Positions 16,471 through 25,651 are shown, counted from the first letter of the stretch. The stretch is DNA of 64,000 bases from Lewinellaceae bacterium (GCA_020636355.1 JACJYB010000004.1:381956-445955), one strand, 5' to 3'. Translations and numbers: made by a program. The notes: a model not told the origin generated them from the sequence alone.

Positions 16471-16505
16471 AAAAAAGGAGCTATGATATCATGTCATAAC
16501 TCCTT
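16471..16505 (-). terminator. Rho-independent terminator of tRNA-Val
   Basis: Read on the minus strand, arms AAGGAGTTATGA and TCATAGCTCCTT pair with one internal mismatch around a 7-nt loop, followed by a run of T. It starts 10 nt after the tRNA 3' CCA. Because it lies inside the island end, the element brought its own terminator to replace the one it displaced. Confidence 0.7.
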
Positions 16506-16514
16506 GATAAACAG

Positions 16515-16592
16515 TGGTGGGCGATCATGGATTCGAACCAAGGACCCCCTGCTTGTAAGGCAGGTGCTCTAAACCAGCTGAGCTAATCGCCC
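16515..16592 (-). tRNA. tRNA-Val, anticodon TAC
   Basis: The minus strand folds as a full cloverleaf. The acceptor stem is GGGCGAT/ATCGCCC with discriminator A and an encoded CCA (16515-16517). The D-stem is GCTC/GAGC, and the anticodon stem CCTGC/GCAGG encloses loop CTTACAA, giving anticodon TAC. The T-arm has loop TTCGAAT with one T-T mismatch in the stem. The 48 bp from 16517 to 16564 are duplicated at 3689-3736, marking this tRNA as the integration site of the island. The gene is still functional because the element supplies the 3' half. Confidence 0.95.
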
Positions 16593-16710
16593 CTTATCTT
16601 CACTAAAAAGCGGATGCAAATATACATTCTCCCCGCTATTCTTCCAACAACCTGTTAAAAAATCTCTATAGGCTTTCATTTGGCCACTCCGGCCTGCAAC
16701 GATCAAGCTT

Positions 16711-17940
16711 TCAACCACGCTTTTCCCCATCCGATACCCGGATAGCGCGATAATACCGCGAATTCAGATAAAGGATCTCCAGCAACAACAAAACGACCAC
16801 CCCGATCAGGTAATACATGGACTCCACGTGCAGCTGAAGCGGTGCCGTCACCAGAAACAGGGCGGCAACCACTAAGAGTGACCGCTGCATTGGACGCTTA
16901 ATCTTCAGCAAATTATCCGGAAACTCCAGCAACCCGTTCATCAGGCTGATACTGATCAGAAAGACCGCAATGGCTATCTGAAATACAAATCGCATGGACG
17001 CAAAGTCTTCGTGTCCATCAAAAAGCGAGGTAAAGCTTACTGCCAATAAGCCGAGTGCGATCAAAGCCGGAACGTAAAGTAACTCCAGCAATGAGGCTTT
17101 CACAAAACCTTTCTTGGGTTCCCGGCGCGAAACCAGGGTGAAGAAAATCCACCACAGCGTAAAGACGATGGAGATGGCCAAAGCAAAATTGATCCAGGCG
17201 CTAGCATCCAGCTCTTGGATGGCGCTGATGCCGTTGACGACACCCAGTACCAGCTCTCCAAAAACAATGATGGTAAAGAGTCCCAGGCGCTCGAACATGC
17301 TGGAAGACATATCCAGATCCAGGGAAGATCGCCGCAATATCTGCGATGAGATGAATGGCGGCAGGTAATTACACAGAATAGCCAGCGGGACGATCCACAT
17401 CAATGCCTGCTCCAGGAGAAAAAGACTGACACCCATCAAAACCAGTGCCATCAGATAAAGGACCGTATAGGGTCGGTTGTACCGGCGGTGGGAATGATCA
17501 TAAAACCCGACGCTCCACCACAAGTAGGTCAGATAGAATTGCATGATCATCAGCACAATGGTGATTCCGGTGTAATTCGTGGTTGCCGGCCGGTCCAGCA
17601 TGATCGCCAGGGCAGCCAGGATCATCATTTGCCACAAAGTCATCAGCCGGGTCCGTAATCCTTCATTGCCATGGATGTCATGATACAAACTCCCATTCAG
17701 CCATCCCCAAAAAATCAATACAAATAACGCGGCATACTCCAGGAAGCTACCTAAGGTGACATGATGGGCCAGATGATGGGTGATGCGGGCAATGGCAATC
17801 ACATAGACCAGATCGTAAAAAAGTTCCAGCCAGCTTACCCGGCGCTCTTTTTCCTGGACATCAAATCTTTTGGGAGGCCCCCACCATTGCGAGGTAAGCG
17901 GTTGAAGCGACATATTCGGTGCGATTTGTAATTGATTCAA
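16711..17940 (-). CDS. ltrA: Low temperature requirement protein A (LtrA) family membrane protein
   Basis: The 409-residue protein carries the LtrA family signature near residue 35 (VSWLELFYDLVYVIAIARI), followed by about ten hydrophobic membrane segments. A characteristic FGELVLGVV appears in the middle. The family was named from Listeria mutants that fail to grow in the cold; its biochemical role is not established. The gene is single and borders the island, so it is probably the native neighbour of the tRNA-Val locus. The 118 bp before the tRNA gene hold nothing recognisable. Confidence 0.85.
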   Translation of the reverse strand: MNQLQIAPNMSLQPLTSQWWGPPKRFDVQEKERRVSWLELFYDLVYVIAIARITHHLAHHVTLGSFLEYAALFVLIFWGWLNGSLYHDIHGNEGLRTRLMTLWQMMILAALAIMLDRPATTNYTGITIVLMIMQFYLTYLWWSVGFYDHSHRRYNRPYTVLYLMALVLMGVSLFLLEQALMWIVPLAILCNYLPPFISSQILRRSSLDLDMSSSMFERLGLFTIIVFGELVLGVVNGISAIQELDASAWINFALAISIVFTLWWIFFTLVSRREPKKGFVKASLLELLYVPALIALGLLAVSFTSLFDGHEDFASMRFVFQIAIAVFLISISLMNGLLEFPDNLLKIKRPMQRSLLVVAALFLVTAPLQLHVESMYYLIGVVVLLLLEILYLNSRYYRAIRVSDGEKRG

Positions 17941-18070
17941 CTAAAATACAGATTTAAGCGGACCACCATTCATGCTGGCGGATCACATCAATACGAATAG
18001 ATAAAATGAGCAACTGATAGCTCTCCGAAATTGGATTCTTTTTACAACTTTGGCCCTTCGAAACAAGGCA

Positions 18071-18721
18071 ATGAATATCCAGGTAGCAGGAGAAAAATTG
18101 GAATTGCATCCCTATAAAAGTGTCTATTGGTCACGTCGCCGGGCACTCTGGATTGCCGATTTGCACCTGGGTAAGGCCTCTCACTTCAACCGGGCTGGCA
18201 TTGCAATACCGGAAGCTGTGACCGACGCCAACTGGGAGCGACTTTACGAATTACTGGACCGGTACCATCCCCGTGATGTATTATTCTTAGGCGATCTCTT
18301 TCACAGCCAGTACAACATCGAATGGGACATCCTTGGTCGCTTCCTCCGGACTTTTCCGGACACCCGTTTTCATCTGATCATGGGAAACCATGATATCCTG
18401 GAAGACCGGCATTATCAGGAACTGGGCCTTTTGCTCCACGAACCCTATCTTGAATGGTCTCCGTTTCTATTCAGTCATCACCCTCTGGAAGAAGTACCGG
18501 AAGACTGGTACCTGGTTTGCGGACACATTCATCCGGCGGTTCGGCTGCGAGGACAGGCCTATCAGGGGTTGCGGGTTCCCTGTTTTTATTTTGGAGCAAG
18601 GCAGGCGATCCTGCCCGCATTCGGGGCATTTACAGGAACCGGGATCATCCGACCACACCGAGGAGATCGTATTTTTATGGTCGCTGAGGATGAAATCATT
18701 CCTGCCGAAGCAGCAGAGTAG
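18071..18721 (+). CDS. pdeM: Metallophosphoesterase, PdeM-like DNA-repair-associated
   Basis: The 216-residue protein starts at the ATG at 18071, because the preceding seven codons of open frame lack conservation. Calcineurin-like metal-binding motifs are present in order: IADLHLGK (D-x-H), FLGDLFHS (G-D-x-x-H), MGNHD, then SHHP and CGHIHP. This set, together with the opening VAGEKLELHPYKSVYW, fits the family annotated as ligase-associated DNA damage response endonuclease PdeM. Its usual ligase, exonuclease and helicase partners are not adjacent here. It probably hydrolyses phosphodiesters with two metal ions. Confidence 0.82.
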   Translation: MNIQVAGEKLELHPYKSVYWSRRRALWIADLHLGKASHFNRAGIAIPEAVTDANWERLYELLDRYHPRDVLFLGDLFHSQYNIEWDILGRFLRTFPDTRFHLIMGNHDILEDRHYQELGLLLHEPYLEWSPFLFSHHPLEEVPEDWYLVCGHIHPAVRLRGQAYQGLRVPCFYFGARQAILPAFGAFTGTGIIRPHRGDRIFMVAEDEIIPAEAAE

Positions 18722-18743
18722 TCCGTTTCCCGGTAGGTTTTGC

Positions 18744-18751
18744 TATTTTTG
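18744..18751 (+). promoter_or_regulatory. Possible -7 element upstream of the ECF sigma gene
   Basis: TATTTTTG matches the Bacteroidota -7 pattern TAnnTTTG and lies about 70 bp before the sigma gene ATG. No clear TTG is found at the expected upstream distance, so support is weak. Confidence 0.3.
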
Positions 18752-18821
18752 TTAGAATTCGTATTTCAAACTTTAACAAAGCCATAAGAGTCACTTTATA
18801 CCCGGAATGCGTCTATAAGAT

Positions 18822-19454
18822 ATGATGCAGTCCAAAACATTTAAACCAATTAGCTTGAGCCAGGTACACGACAAAGAAAAGTATGTGCGTATCTTCGAAA
18901 ATGAGTTTCTTCCTCATATCGATGCCCTGCACACCTTTGCCTACCACTTGACTTACAACGAAGACGACGCCAGCGATCTGGTCCAGGAAACGTACATGAA
19001 AGCTTACCGCTTTATCGATAAGTACGACGAAGGAACTAATGCCAAAGCGTGGTTGTTTAAAATCCTGAAAAACGCCTACATCAACGAGTACCGGCGGAAA
19101 ACCAAGAAGCCGACACAGGTCGACTTTGAGGAAATCATCAGTTACCATGACAGTGATTCCGATAAGGTGGGTAAATACACCGACCTGAGGGAGGAGTTGT
19201 TTAACAGCATGATGGGCGATGAGGTTACCAGTGCCATTAATGCATTGCCTCTGGACTTTCGTACCGTGATACTGCTTTGTGATGTAGAAGGTTTTACTTA
19301 CGAGGAAATTGCCAAAATCATTGATGTGCCGATCGGCACAGTGAGATCACGGCTTTTCCGCGCCAGGAATTTGTTAAAAGACAAGTTGAAGGAGTATGCC
19401 GAAGAATTGGGATTTAAGGACAAACGCTCAAAAAATAAATCTGCCAAGAAATAA
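18822..19454 (+). CDS. RNA polymerase ECF-type sigma factor
   Basis: The 210-residue protein has sigma region 2 (HTFAYHLTYNEDDASDLVQETYMKAYRF), including the -10 recognition helix and core-binding residues. A linker follows, then region 4 with a clear HTH (FTYEEIAKIIDVPIGTVRSRLFRARNLLK). It should direct RNA polymerase to a stress or envelope regulon. A small gene downstream at 19558 looks like its antagonist. The C-terminus ends in a lysine-rich tail. The regulon and inducing signal cannot be identified here. Confidence 0.92.
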   Translation: MMQSKTFKPISLSQVHDKEKYVRIFENEFLPHIDALHTFAYHLTYNEDDASDLVQETYMKAYRFIDKYDEGTNAKAWLFKILKNAYINEYRRKTKKPTQVDFEEIISYHDSDSDKVGKYTDLREELFNSMMGDEVTSAINALPLDFRTVILLCDVEGFTYEEIAKIIDVPIGTVRSRLFRARNLLKDKLKEYAEELGFKDKRSKNKSAKK

Positions 19455-19557
19455 GTTTGGCGATCTCCGATCATTAGCTATTTTAGCGCCTTCCACCATT
19501 CTTTCTCCCGGGGACATACCTAATAGCCATTTATTGGACTGCTAAATATCAACCGAT

Positions 19558-19794
19558 ATGAATAATCTTGATGCGTTTCAGGAATTTCATGAGAAAATGA
19601 ACATGTACCTTGATAATGCTCTCCCAAAAGAAGACGAACAAGCTTTCCTGAATCAAGTTCACGATGACCCCGACTGTTCGAGGCTATACGCCAGCGAAAA
19701 GAATTTCCGGGATCTGATCCGCAATAACATCCAGCGGACCCACGTATCTCCCCACCTGATTCAGAACATTAAAAATAAAATACGGGTCTTATAG
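19558..19794 (+). CDS. Small putative anti-sigma factor
   Basis: The 78-residue protein (FHEKMNMYLDNALPKEDEQAFLNQV ... CSRLYASEKNFRDLIR) has the helical N-terminal layout of anti-sigma domains: a helix with YLDNALP, then a second helix ending at a cysteine. Only one cysteine is present, so a zinc-binding HxxxCxxC motif is not intact. There is no membrane segment. It lies 104 bp downstream of the ECF sigma gene in the same direction, the usual place for a cognate antagonist. Assignment rests on context and weak similarity. Confidence 0.6.
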   Translation: MNNLDAFQEFHEKMNMYLDNALPKEDEQAFLNQVHDDPDCSRLYASEKNFRDLIRNNIQRTHVSPHLIQNIKNKIRVL

Positions 19795-19840
19795 CTTCAT
19801 TATACTTTACTTACCTTTGCCGCCAATTAGCACGCGGGCA

Positions 19841-20905
19841 ATGATTGAAAAATTGGAGGCCATCAAGGACCGCTTCATGCGGTTGGAGGAGCAACTTTCG
19901 GATCCGGAAGTGATCGCCGACAACAAGCGCTATTCCAAAATCCATAAAGAATACAAAGAACTTTCCGACATCGTCAGCAAGTCGGATGAATACCGTACCG
20001 TGCTGGACCATATCCGGTCAGCCCGTGAAATTATCCGCACCGAGCGGGACCCTGACCTCATTGCCATGGCGAGGGAAGAAATCGACACCCTCGAAGCAGA
20101 GCAGGAAATCCTGGAGGAAGCCCTGAAGCTCATGCTCATCCCTAAGGACCCGGAAGATGAAAAGGATGTCATCTTTGAGATCCGGGCGGGAACTGGCGGC
20201 GACGAAGCCTCCATCTTTGCCGGTGACCTCTACCGGATGTACTCGCGCTACTTTGAAATGCAGGGATGGGATGTGGAAATTGTATCCCTGAGCGAAGGCA
20301 CCGTAGGTGGATACAGCAAGATCGTCCTGGAAATCTCCGGCTCCGATGTGTTTGGCAAACTTAAATTTGAATCCGGAGCTCACCGGGTACAACGGGTGCC
20401 AAAAACAGAATCACAAGGCCGTATCCATACCTCAGCAGCTACTGTGGTCGTGATGCCCAAACTGGAGATGGAGGACATCAATATCCGCAAGGAAGACCTT
20501 AAGGTAGATACCTTCCGTTCGAGCGGCGCCGGCGGGCAGCATGTCAATAAGACCGAATCGGGTGTCCGATTTACCCACTTACCTACCGGTATTGTGTCTG
20601 AAAGTACGGATGGTAGATCCCAAATCCAGAACCGCGAGATCGCTCTGCAGCGCCTGTATGCCAAGATACGCGATGCCCAGGTCCAGGAACATGAAAACAA
20701 AGTCGCCAGCCAACGCAGGTCGCTGGTTGGATCCGGAGACCGTTCTGACAAGATCCGCACCTATAATTATCCGCAGAACCGGGTCACCGATCACCGCATT
20801 AATTTGACGCTGTACAACCTGGATGCGATCATGAATGGGGACATCACCGAAATCATCGAAGCGCTCCAGATCGCCTATAATGCTGAAAAGATGGTAACTG
20901 AATAG
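19841..20905 (+). CDS. prfA: Peptide chain release factor 1
   Basis: The 354-residue protein is class I release factor RF1, starting at the ATG at 19841 (MIEKLEAIKDRF). The GGQ motif that triggers peptidyl-tRNA hydrolysis appears as SSGAGGQHVNKTES near residue 231, preceded by the decoding domain. It recognises UAA and UAG stop codons. The length is normal for the family, and the frame upstream of the ATG lacks similarity. A possible -7 element (TACCTTTG at 19812-19819) lies 22 bp before the ATG. It converges with the outer-membrane protein gene, whose stop is 3 bp away. Confidence 0.96.
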   Translation: MIEKLEAIKDRFMRLEEQLSDPEVIADNKRYSKIHKEYKELSDIVSKSDEYRTVLDHIRSAREIIRTERDPDLIAMAREEIDTLEAEQEILEEALKLMLIPKDPEDEKDVIFEIRAGTGGDEASIFAGDLYRMYSRYFEMQGWDVEIVSLSEGTVGGYSKIVLEISGSDVFGKLKFESGAHRVQRVPKTESQGRIHTSAATVVVMPKLEMEDINIRKEDLKVDTFRSSGAGGQHVNKTESGVRFTHLPTGIVSESTDGRSQIQNREIALQRLYAKIRDAQVQEHENKVASQRRSLVGSGDRSDKIRTYNYPQNRVTDHRINLTLYNLDAIMNGDITEIIEALQIAYNAEKMVTE

Positions 20906-20907
20906 GT

Positions 20908-23900
20908 CTAAAAATCAGCCCCAATGCTCAGGTACAACCGGGGCCGGTTAACGACTCCGTTTTCGATGCCCCACGCATAATCCGCGCGGATAAGATAACC
21001 CAACAAATAAAGGCGAACTCCGGCACCGTAACCCATGATGATCGGAAAACGATCGTAATTTACATTAATGGTGACCAGCGGATTGGACACCGTAAGAATG
21101 TTTAGTGGGTTGTCTGCGTCAAAAGGGCTCTTGCCATGCCAGGCCGTCCCGATGTCCGTAAAGGCCGTCAACTGAAAATTGCGGAAAAATCCCGAACCTG
21201 AATATTCCGGGATCAGGTATTTAAATACTGGTACCCGCAACTCTCCATTGTACAGCAGGTAAGACGTTCCGTTGCGGATGTTTTGTTTGAAGCCGCGCAT
21301 ATGGGCTGCCAGACCGTTGTAAGCAAATTTGTTCGACGGAGGGATCGGTACATTCTCATCGTATTGGGCAAAAAGCCAATTATCCACTCCACCCATAAAA
21401 TAAAGGATCTGCTCCGATCCGAAGGATGTCGCACCGACCAACCGGGAAGCAAATATCGACTGACGGTCAAGCCGTTGATAGTGCCGGCCTTCGAACCCAA
21501 GAATGGTCATAAATCCCTTGTTAAAGTTAAAGGACCAGGGATTAAAAACGGCAATATCCATTTTCTTAACCATCTCCCCATACACTTTAAAAAGCGATCC
21601 ATTTCGAAGATTCAGGTCGATATCCAATGCATTGTCAAACACATATTCCAATCGAAGTCCGACCCGCTGTGCGGTCTGATCCGGCGTCTCCAGCGACGCA
21701 CGGTCGGATGCCAGCAATGACGTCTTGTCAAGGCGGATGGTCGCGGTAGCCCGCAGACTCTGGTAAACATCAAAGGGATAAGACCATTGGGAAAGGCCAA
21801 TGACTGTAGTCAGGTGGTTGCGGTTTGAAAATCCGGAAGGCAGAGGAACGTCATCATATTTCGATTTACGATAAAAGGCATAGCGCTTATCGATCCTCCT
21901 TTTTTTATTGTCGAAAATGAGGAAGTATTCGGATCCGTCAAAAGAGGTCGGGAAGCGGGCACCACCCTCGACCACATAGTCTTCAAACAGGTCTTTGATA
22001 TTTGCCTTCAATAAGAACCCGACAGGCGGGTATTCAAAACCACGCGTAGATGTTCCGGCATAGGTATTGAGCCCGTTAAATAACAATTCATTATCCAGGT
22101 TTGAAGTCAACCGGTTGATCCGGAATTTGATCCGGGAGGCCACCATGCGGCTGTAATGAAACTGAACGATGTCCCCATATCCGGGAATCTCGTCCTTAAC
22201 CTGTTCCTCGGGTGCTTCCAGTTTGGGCTCATTCAGATCCAGTTTCTCGAAAACATTTTTCGGTGGATCAGCAAATTCCGATTGGAAATAATACGGTTTG
22301 TCATCGCGTCCTACCTGAAGGGTATCGTAATGTTCCGGCTCATCCGGGATGAAGGATTCCTGGCCTTGCCGAATGTTATCGGGAAATCGCTGACTGAAAT
22401 AAGTCGTGAATGCCGGCTTTACCGGATCAGATTGTTCCAACATCAGATAAAATCCCGGTTTCTTATCCTGATCGATGACCTCGACGAGATTTTGGCCGAT
22501 GGCATCGTGTAACAAAATATTATGACTGTAATTGGTGAGAAAGTAGGAGGACTTGTCTGGCCTAAGGACCTTGCGGTTGATCACTCCGGTTTCATTGGTG
22601 AGAAAATAGATATTGCCATCATCGTCCGGGATAGGTTGCCTTTCTTCGGCATTGGGCGTAAAGGTTAGCCTTTCTATTGATTGAGGGGTAAAATCGTCCT
22701 GCAAAGTCATGGCATAAAGATCCATATGCCGGATGGGCAATATGGAATCGGGATTGATCGTATCGCCAGGAACGCCACGGTTGGAAACCCATAGGACCCG
22801 CTGGCGGTCACCGGTGTATTGTACCGTAACTTCCAGGTCATCGTATTTATCTTCCAGGATAGGGTCTGCCCTTCGATACCTCAAATTATACATATACAGG
22901 TCACTGTATCCCGATTTGGTAGCCGCGATAACCAAGTGGCCTTTATCCCAAAATGCGGCATCATAGATCCGCATCAGGTCCGGTGACAACAGATCATCCG
23001 TTCGTTCGGAGCGATCAAGGTCAAAGTGTGAAAGCTTGATGACATCCCTGGCCTCATAAATGATCATCAGACCATGACCGGTATGCTCCCAACAGATCAC
23101 CGGATAGTTGAAATCCGTTTCCTGTATGTTATTGCGGGAACCGGTCGTCATGAGCACGGAATGCTTTTGGGTTGCCCGGTTGTAGAGCCATACCTTGGTT
23201 TTCCCGATGTCATTGGTCACATAGGCCAGATATGCGCCATCCGGGCTCCATTTCACCCGGCTGTACTTTTGGAACTTTTTGAGTTTTGTTTTTACCGTTG
23301 CGTCCAATGGCAATGGTTCAAAGCCGTTGATTTCGTTTTGATACCGTTCCTTGTAAAAGGCAAAGCAATCGGTAGCAACCTGCTTGAACGGGATACCCAG
23401 GATAAACAGAAAAGCCTTTTTAGGCGTTTTGTGGATCCGTGTCAGGTATAATATGTTAGCCAGGGAAGATTTGCCGTATACCTTGGAGACATAGTACCAA
23501 AATGCATGACCCATTTCCACCGGATAGCGCGCAGCCATCTGGTCGAATTTCTTTTTTTTGGTCTTCAGGAATAACTCCCTCAACCGGGAGTCGATGGTCT
23601 CATTCCATTCATCTCCGATAAATGAAATCAATCCTTCTTTGTACCATGCCGGCACCTTAAGGGAAACCGTATTCTGGACAAACTCCTGCAGGTTACTTCC
23701 AAAAAGGATCGCGTCCAGGTAAACTTGGGCGATTCCCTGGCGAATTTGTTTGCGAAGATTCAGGTGATCCCCGTCAAAATAGACAAATATTTTATTGCCG
23801 GCGACCGTAGTCCTGCCGGTTTGGCTGTTGAAAGCTTCTGATTCTCCCAGATTGCTTTGCTTCACGTCAGTCTGATCGGTATAGACCAGGATCTCGATCT

Positions 23901-24201
23901 TATCGTTGATGCGGTGTTCGAGGATATTTTGTATGTCGTAATAATCGTATTCCGCCAGTTGCATGGTGGAAATACCCACTTCACGTGCTTTCCCATACCA
24001 ATGGGTAATGAAATTATCCGTTTCATATTGCCACCAGTCGTCAAAATCGTCGTGGTATTGAATGCGATTTTTCCCAAAAGTTTCCTGCAGGGCCTGAGCC
24101 TGGAGGATGGTGGCTGATAGCATCAAACCAATCAGAAAAAGAAAGGAAGGTGTTCTATTTTGGTTCGCAAACAACAAAGATCCGAGCTTTATAACAATCA
24201 A
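20908..24201 (-). CDS. Large outer-membrane protein: peptidase-like N-terminus, TolB-type propeller, barrel C-terminus
   Basis: The 1097-residue protein has a hydrophobic leader (FLFLIGLMLSATILQAQA). A region resembling the peptidase-MA-like domain (residues about 50-290, WYKEGLISFIGDEW) lacks a complete HExxH zinc site. A WD40/TolB-like propeller follows (SRVKWSPDGAYLAYVTND and similar blades, residues about 310-600). The last 400 residues are beta-rich with alternating aromatic residues and a terminal YLSIGADF, as in BamA/TamA-like surface antigen barrels. It is probably an outer-membrane protein acting in envelope biogenesis or export. Such architectures are common in Bacteroidota, but their function is unknown. 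Confidence 0.7.
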   Translation of the reverse strand: MIVIKLGSLLFANQNRTPSFLFLIGLMLSATILQAQALQETFGKNRIQYHDDFDDWWQYETDNFITHWYGKAREVGISTMQLAEYDYYDIQNILEHRINDKIEILVYTDQTDVKQSNLGESEAFNSQTGRTTVAGNKIFVYFDGDHLNLRKQIRQGIAQVYLDAILFGSNLQEFVQNTVSLKVPAWYKEGLISFIGDEWNETIDSRLRELFLKTKKKKFDQMAARYPVEMGHAFWYYVSKVYGKSSLANILYLTRIHKTPKKAFLFILGIPFKQVATDCFAFYKERYQNEINGFEPLPLDATVKTKLKKFQKYSRVKWSPDGAYLAYVTNDIGKTKVWLYNRATQKHSVLMTTGSRNNIQETDFNYPVICWEHTGHGLMIIYEARDVIKLSHFDLDRSERTDDLLSPDLMRIYDAAFWDKGHLVIAATKSGYSDLYMYNLRYRRADPILEDKYDDLEVTVQYTGDRQRVLWVSNRGVPGDTINPDSILPIRHMDLYAMTLQDDFTPQSIERLTFTPNAEERQPIPDDDGNIYFLTNETGVINRKVLRPDKSSYFLTNYSHNILLHDAIGQNLVEVIDQDKKPGFYLMLEQSDPVKPAFTTYFSQRFPDNIRQGQESFIPDEPEHYDTLQVGRDDKPYYFQSEFADPPKNVFEKLDLNEPKLEAPEEQVKDEIPGYGDIVQFHYSRMVASRIKFRINRLTSNLDNELLFNGLNTYAGTSTRGFEYPPVGFLLKANIKDLFEDYVVEGGARFPTSFDGSEYFLIFDNKKRRIDKRYAFYRKSKYDDVPLPSGFSNRNHLTTVIGLSQWSYPFDVYQSLRATATIRLDKTSLLASDRASLETPDQTAQRVGLRLEYVFDNALDIDLNLRNGSLFKVYGEMVKKMDIAVFNPWSFNFNKGFMTILGFEGRHYQRLDRQSIFASRLVGATSFGSEQILYFMGGVDNWLFAQYDENVPIPPSNKFAYNGLAAHMRGFKQNIRNGTSYLLYNGELRVPVFKYLIPEYSGSGFFRNFQLTAFTDIGTAWHGKSPFDADNPLNILTVSNPLVTINVNYDRFPIIMGYGAGVRLYLLGYLIRADYAWGIENGVVNRPRLYLSIGADF

Positions 24202-24253
24202 TTGGGAATTTTGCCTCTTGGCCCTTCATCTCTGTAATAACGGCCAGACCCCT

Positions 24254-24261
24254 TATTTTTG
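24254..24261 (+). promoter_or_regulatory. Possible -7 element for the MBL hydrolase gene
   Basis: TATTTTTG matches TAnnTTTG and ends 21 bp before the ATG at 24283. The upstream TTG element is not evident. Confidence 0.3.
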
Positions 24262-24282
24262 TTTACAAGTTAAAACATCTTG

Positions 24283-24921
24283 ATGATCCGGTTACACTAT
24301 TTCACATTTAATCCATTTCAGGAAAACACCTATATCCTGTCAGCCGAAGATGGTTCGGCGATCGTTATTGACCCTGGTTGTTATACGGAAGAAGAAGAGC
24401 AGGAGTTAATCACCTATCTGGAAAAGGAGCACCTCAAACCCGTGCGACTGTTGAATACGCATTGCCATCTGGACCATGTATTTGGAAATGCCTTTGTTGC
24501 AAAGTTTTATGGCCTCGAGGTGGAAATCCACCCCGGCGAACAAATCGTACTGGACCAGGCACTTAGTATGAGTCACCTTTATGGCATTCCCATGACCCCT
24601 TCTCCGGTGCCTAAACACAGTCTGCTCCCCGGAATATCAATTCCCCTGGGCGACGATCAACTGGAAATATTGTTTACGCCGGGGCATTCCCCGGCCAGCA
24701 TCTCCCTTTACTGTAAAAATCAGGGGTTCCTGATCGCCGGAGATGTGTTGTTCCAGGAAAGCATCGGTCGTACGGATTTACCGGGCGGCAATATGGCTAC
24801 ATTGCTCAAAAGCATTCGTGAAGCTTTTTTTGTGCTTCCGGATGACACCTTGGTTTATCCGGGCCATGGTCCCCACACGACCATCGGCCACGAACGTCGC
24901 CACAATCCTTTTCTGACATAA
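24283..24921 (+). CDS. MBL-fold metallo-hydrolase
   Basis: The 212-residue protein is in the glyoxalase II-like branch of the metallo-beta-lactamase superfamily. The metal-binding motif appears as THCHLDHVFG (HxHxDH), with further ligands in PGHSPAS, AGDVLFQ and YPGHGPHT. The opening (LHYFTFNPFQENTYIL) is typical of bacterial short MBL hydrolases. It likely hydrolyses a thioester such as S-lactoylglutathione or a related substrate, but the precise substrate is not determined by sequence. The start was chosen at the ATG at 24283, one codon after a TTG. It converges with rnhB. Confidence 0.85.
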   Translation: MIRLHYFTFNPFQENTYILSAEDGSAIVIDPGCYTEEEEQELITYLEKEHLKPVRLLNTHCHLDHVFGNAFVAKFYGLEVEIHPGEQIVLDQALSMSHLYGIPMTPSPVPKHSLLPGISIPLGDDQLEILFTPGHSPASISLYCKNQGFLIAGDVLFQESIGRTDLPGGNMATLLKSIREAFFVLPDDTLVYPGHGPHTTIGHERRHNPFLT

Positions 24922-24998
24922 CTACCAGGCGTCTGGGTCTCAAGGCATCGGGGCTTACCAAATCTAACATCTGAACTCGTCAATCAGAAATCAGTACG

Positions 24999-25607
24999 TC
25001 AATCCTCAAATAGGTTTAGCTGTTCGGGTTCTGGAAGCAACCGGAATGATTGCCGGTGGATGGGCGTAGGTCCCAGATCAAAAATCGCTTTCCGGTGCGC
25101 TTCGGTAGGATAACCTTTATTATGATCCCATCCGTAGTCCGGATAGCGGCTATGCATTTCTTCCATGTAGTCGTCCCTATACGTCTTAGCCAATATGGAA
25201 GCCGCTGCGATGGCTGCATATATGCCATCACCCCGAACGACTGTGGTGTGCGGGATCCCGGGATATGGTTCAAAAAAATTACCGTCAATCAAGAGGTGTT
25301 CCGGTCGAACAGTCAGTGCATCGATCGCCCGGTGCATAGCACGAATCGATGCCCTGAGAATGTTGATCCGGTCGATCTCCTCCGGGTGGACTGCTATCAC
25401 CGCTGAGGCAATGGCGTCCCGTTCAATTAGGATACGTAGTGCATTGCGGGTAGCCCGGCTTAGTTTTTTACTGTCGTTTAGCGCCGAATTCTTATACCGC
25501 TTCGGCAAGATAACAGCAGCTGCAAAAACAGGACCGGCCAGACATCCCCTGCCTGCTTCATCACAACCTGCCTCGATCTGGGTTATATGATAACCGGTTT
25601 TGAGCAT
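24999..25607 (-). CDS. rnhB: Ribonuclease HII
   Basis: The 202-residue protein cleaves the RNA strand of RNA-DNA hybrids and removes single ribonucleotides from DNA. The diagnostic motif CDEAGRGCLAGPV contains the catalytic Asp-Glu pair near residue 16, and a third acidic residue lies in LLIDGNFF. The family-specific AAASILAKTYRD is present. The ATG at 25607 is used instead of a TTG two codons upstream. Divergent to the S9 peptidase gene with a 44-bp spacer. Confidence 0.95.
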   Translation of the reverse strand: MLKTGYHITQIEAGCDEAGRGCLAGPVFAAAVILPKRYKNSALNDSKKLSRATRNALRILIERDAIASAVIAVHPEEIDRINILRASIRAMHRAIDALTVRPEHLLIDGNFFEPYPGIPHTTVVRGDGIYAAIAAASILAKTYRDDYMEEMHSRYPDYGWDHNKGYPTEAHRKAIFDLGPTPIHRQSFRLLPEPEQLNLFED

Positions 25608-25651
25608 TGTCAAAAATAAAAAGGATTCCTAACTTCATCGGCTTCCAGTAA

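Larger units (their letters stand above)
3737..16516. mobile_element. Integrative element inserted in tRNA-Val, with type I restriction-modification cargo
   Basis: The element is bounded by the 48-bp direct repeats at 3689-3736 and 16517-16564. From the integrase end it holds the tyrosine recombinase, a small HTH protein, a polymerase-like protein, a hypothetical gene, the hsd operon, an IS3-family element and two or three unknown ORFs. I see no conjugation genes, relaxase, type IV secretion or phage structural genes in its 12.8 kb. It is therefore better described as a small integrative (possibly self-replicating) island than as an ICE or prophage. Confidence 0.82.

Noticed and set aside
3737..16516. 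A prophage or conjugative transposon.
   Set aside because: No capsid, terminase, tail, relaxase or tra genes are present in the interval.
24922..24998. CGTCAATC words repeated between the MBL gene and rnhB as a possible S23-type arm.
   Set aside because: There is no S23 gene nearby and no complementary partner; two copies of an 8-mer in a short convergent gap are weak evidence.
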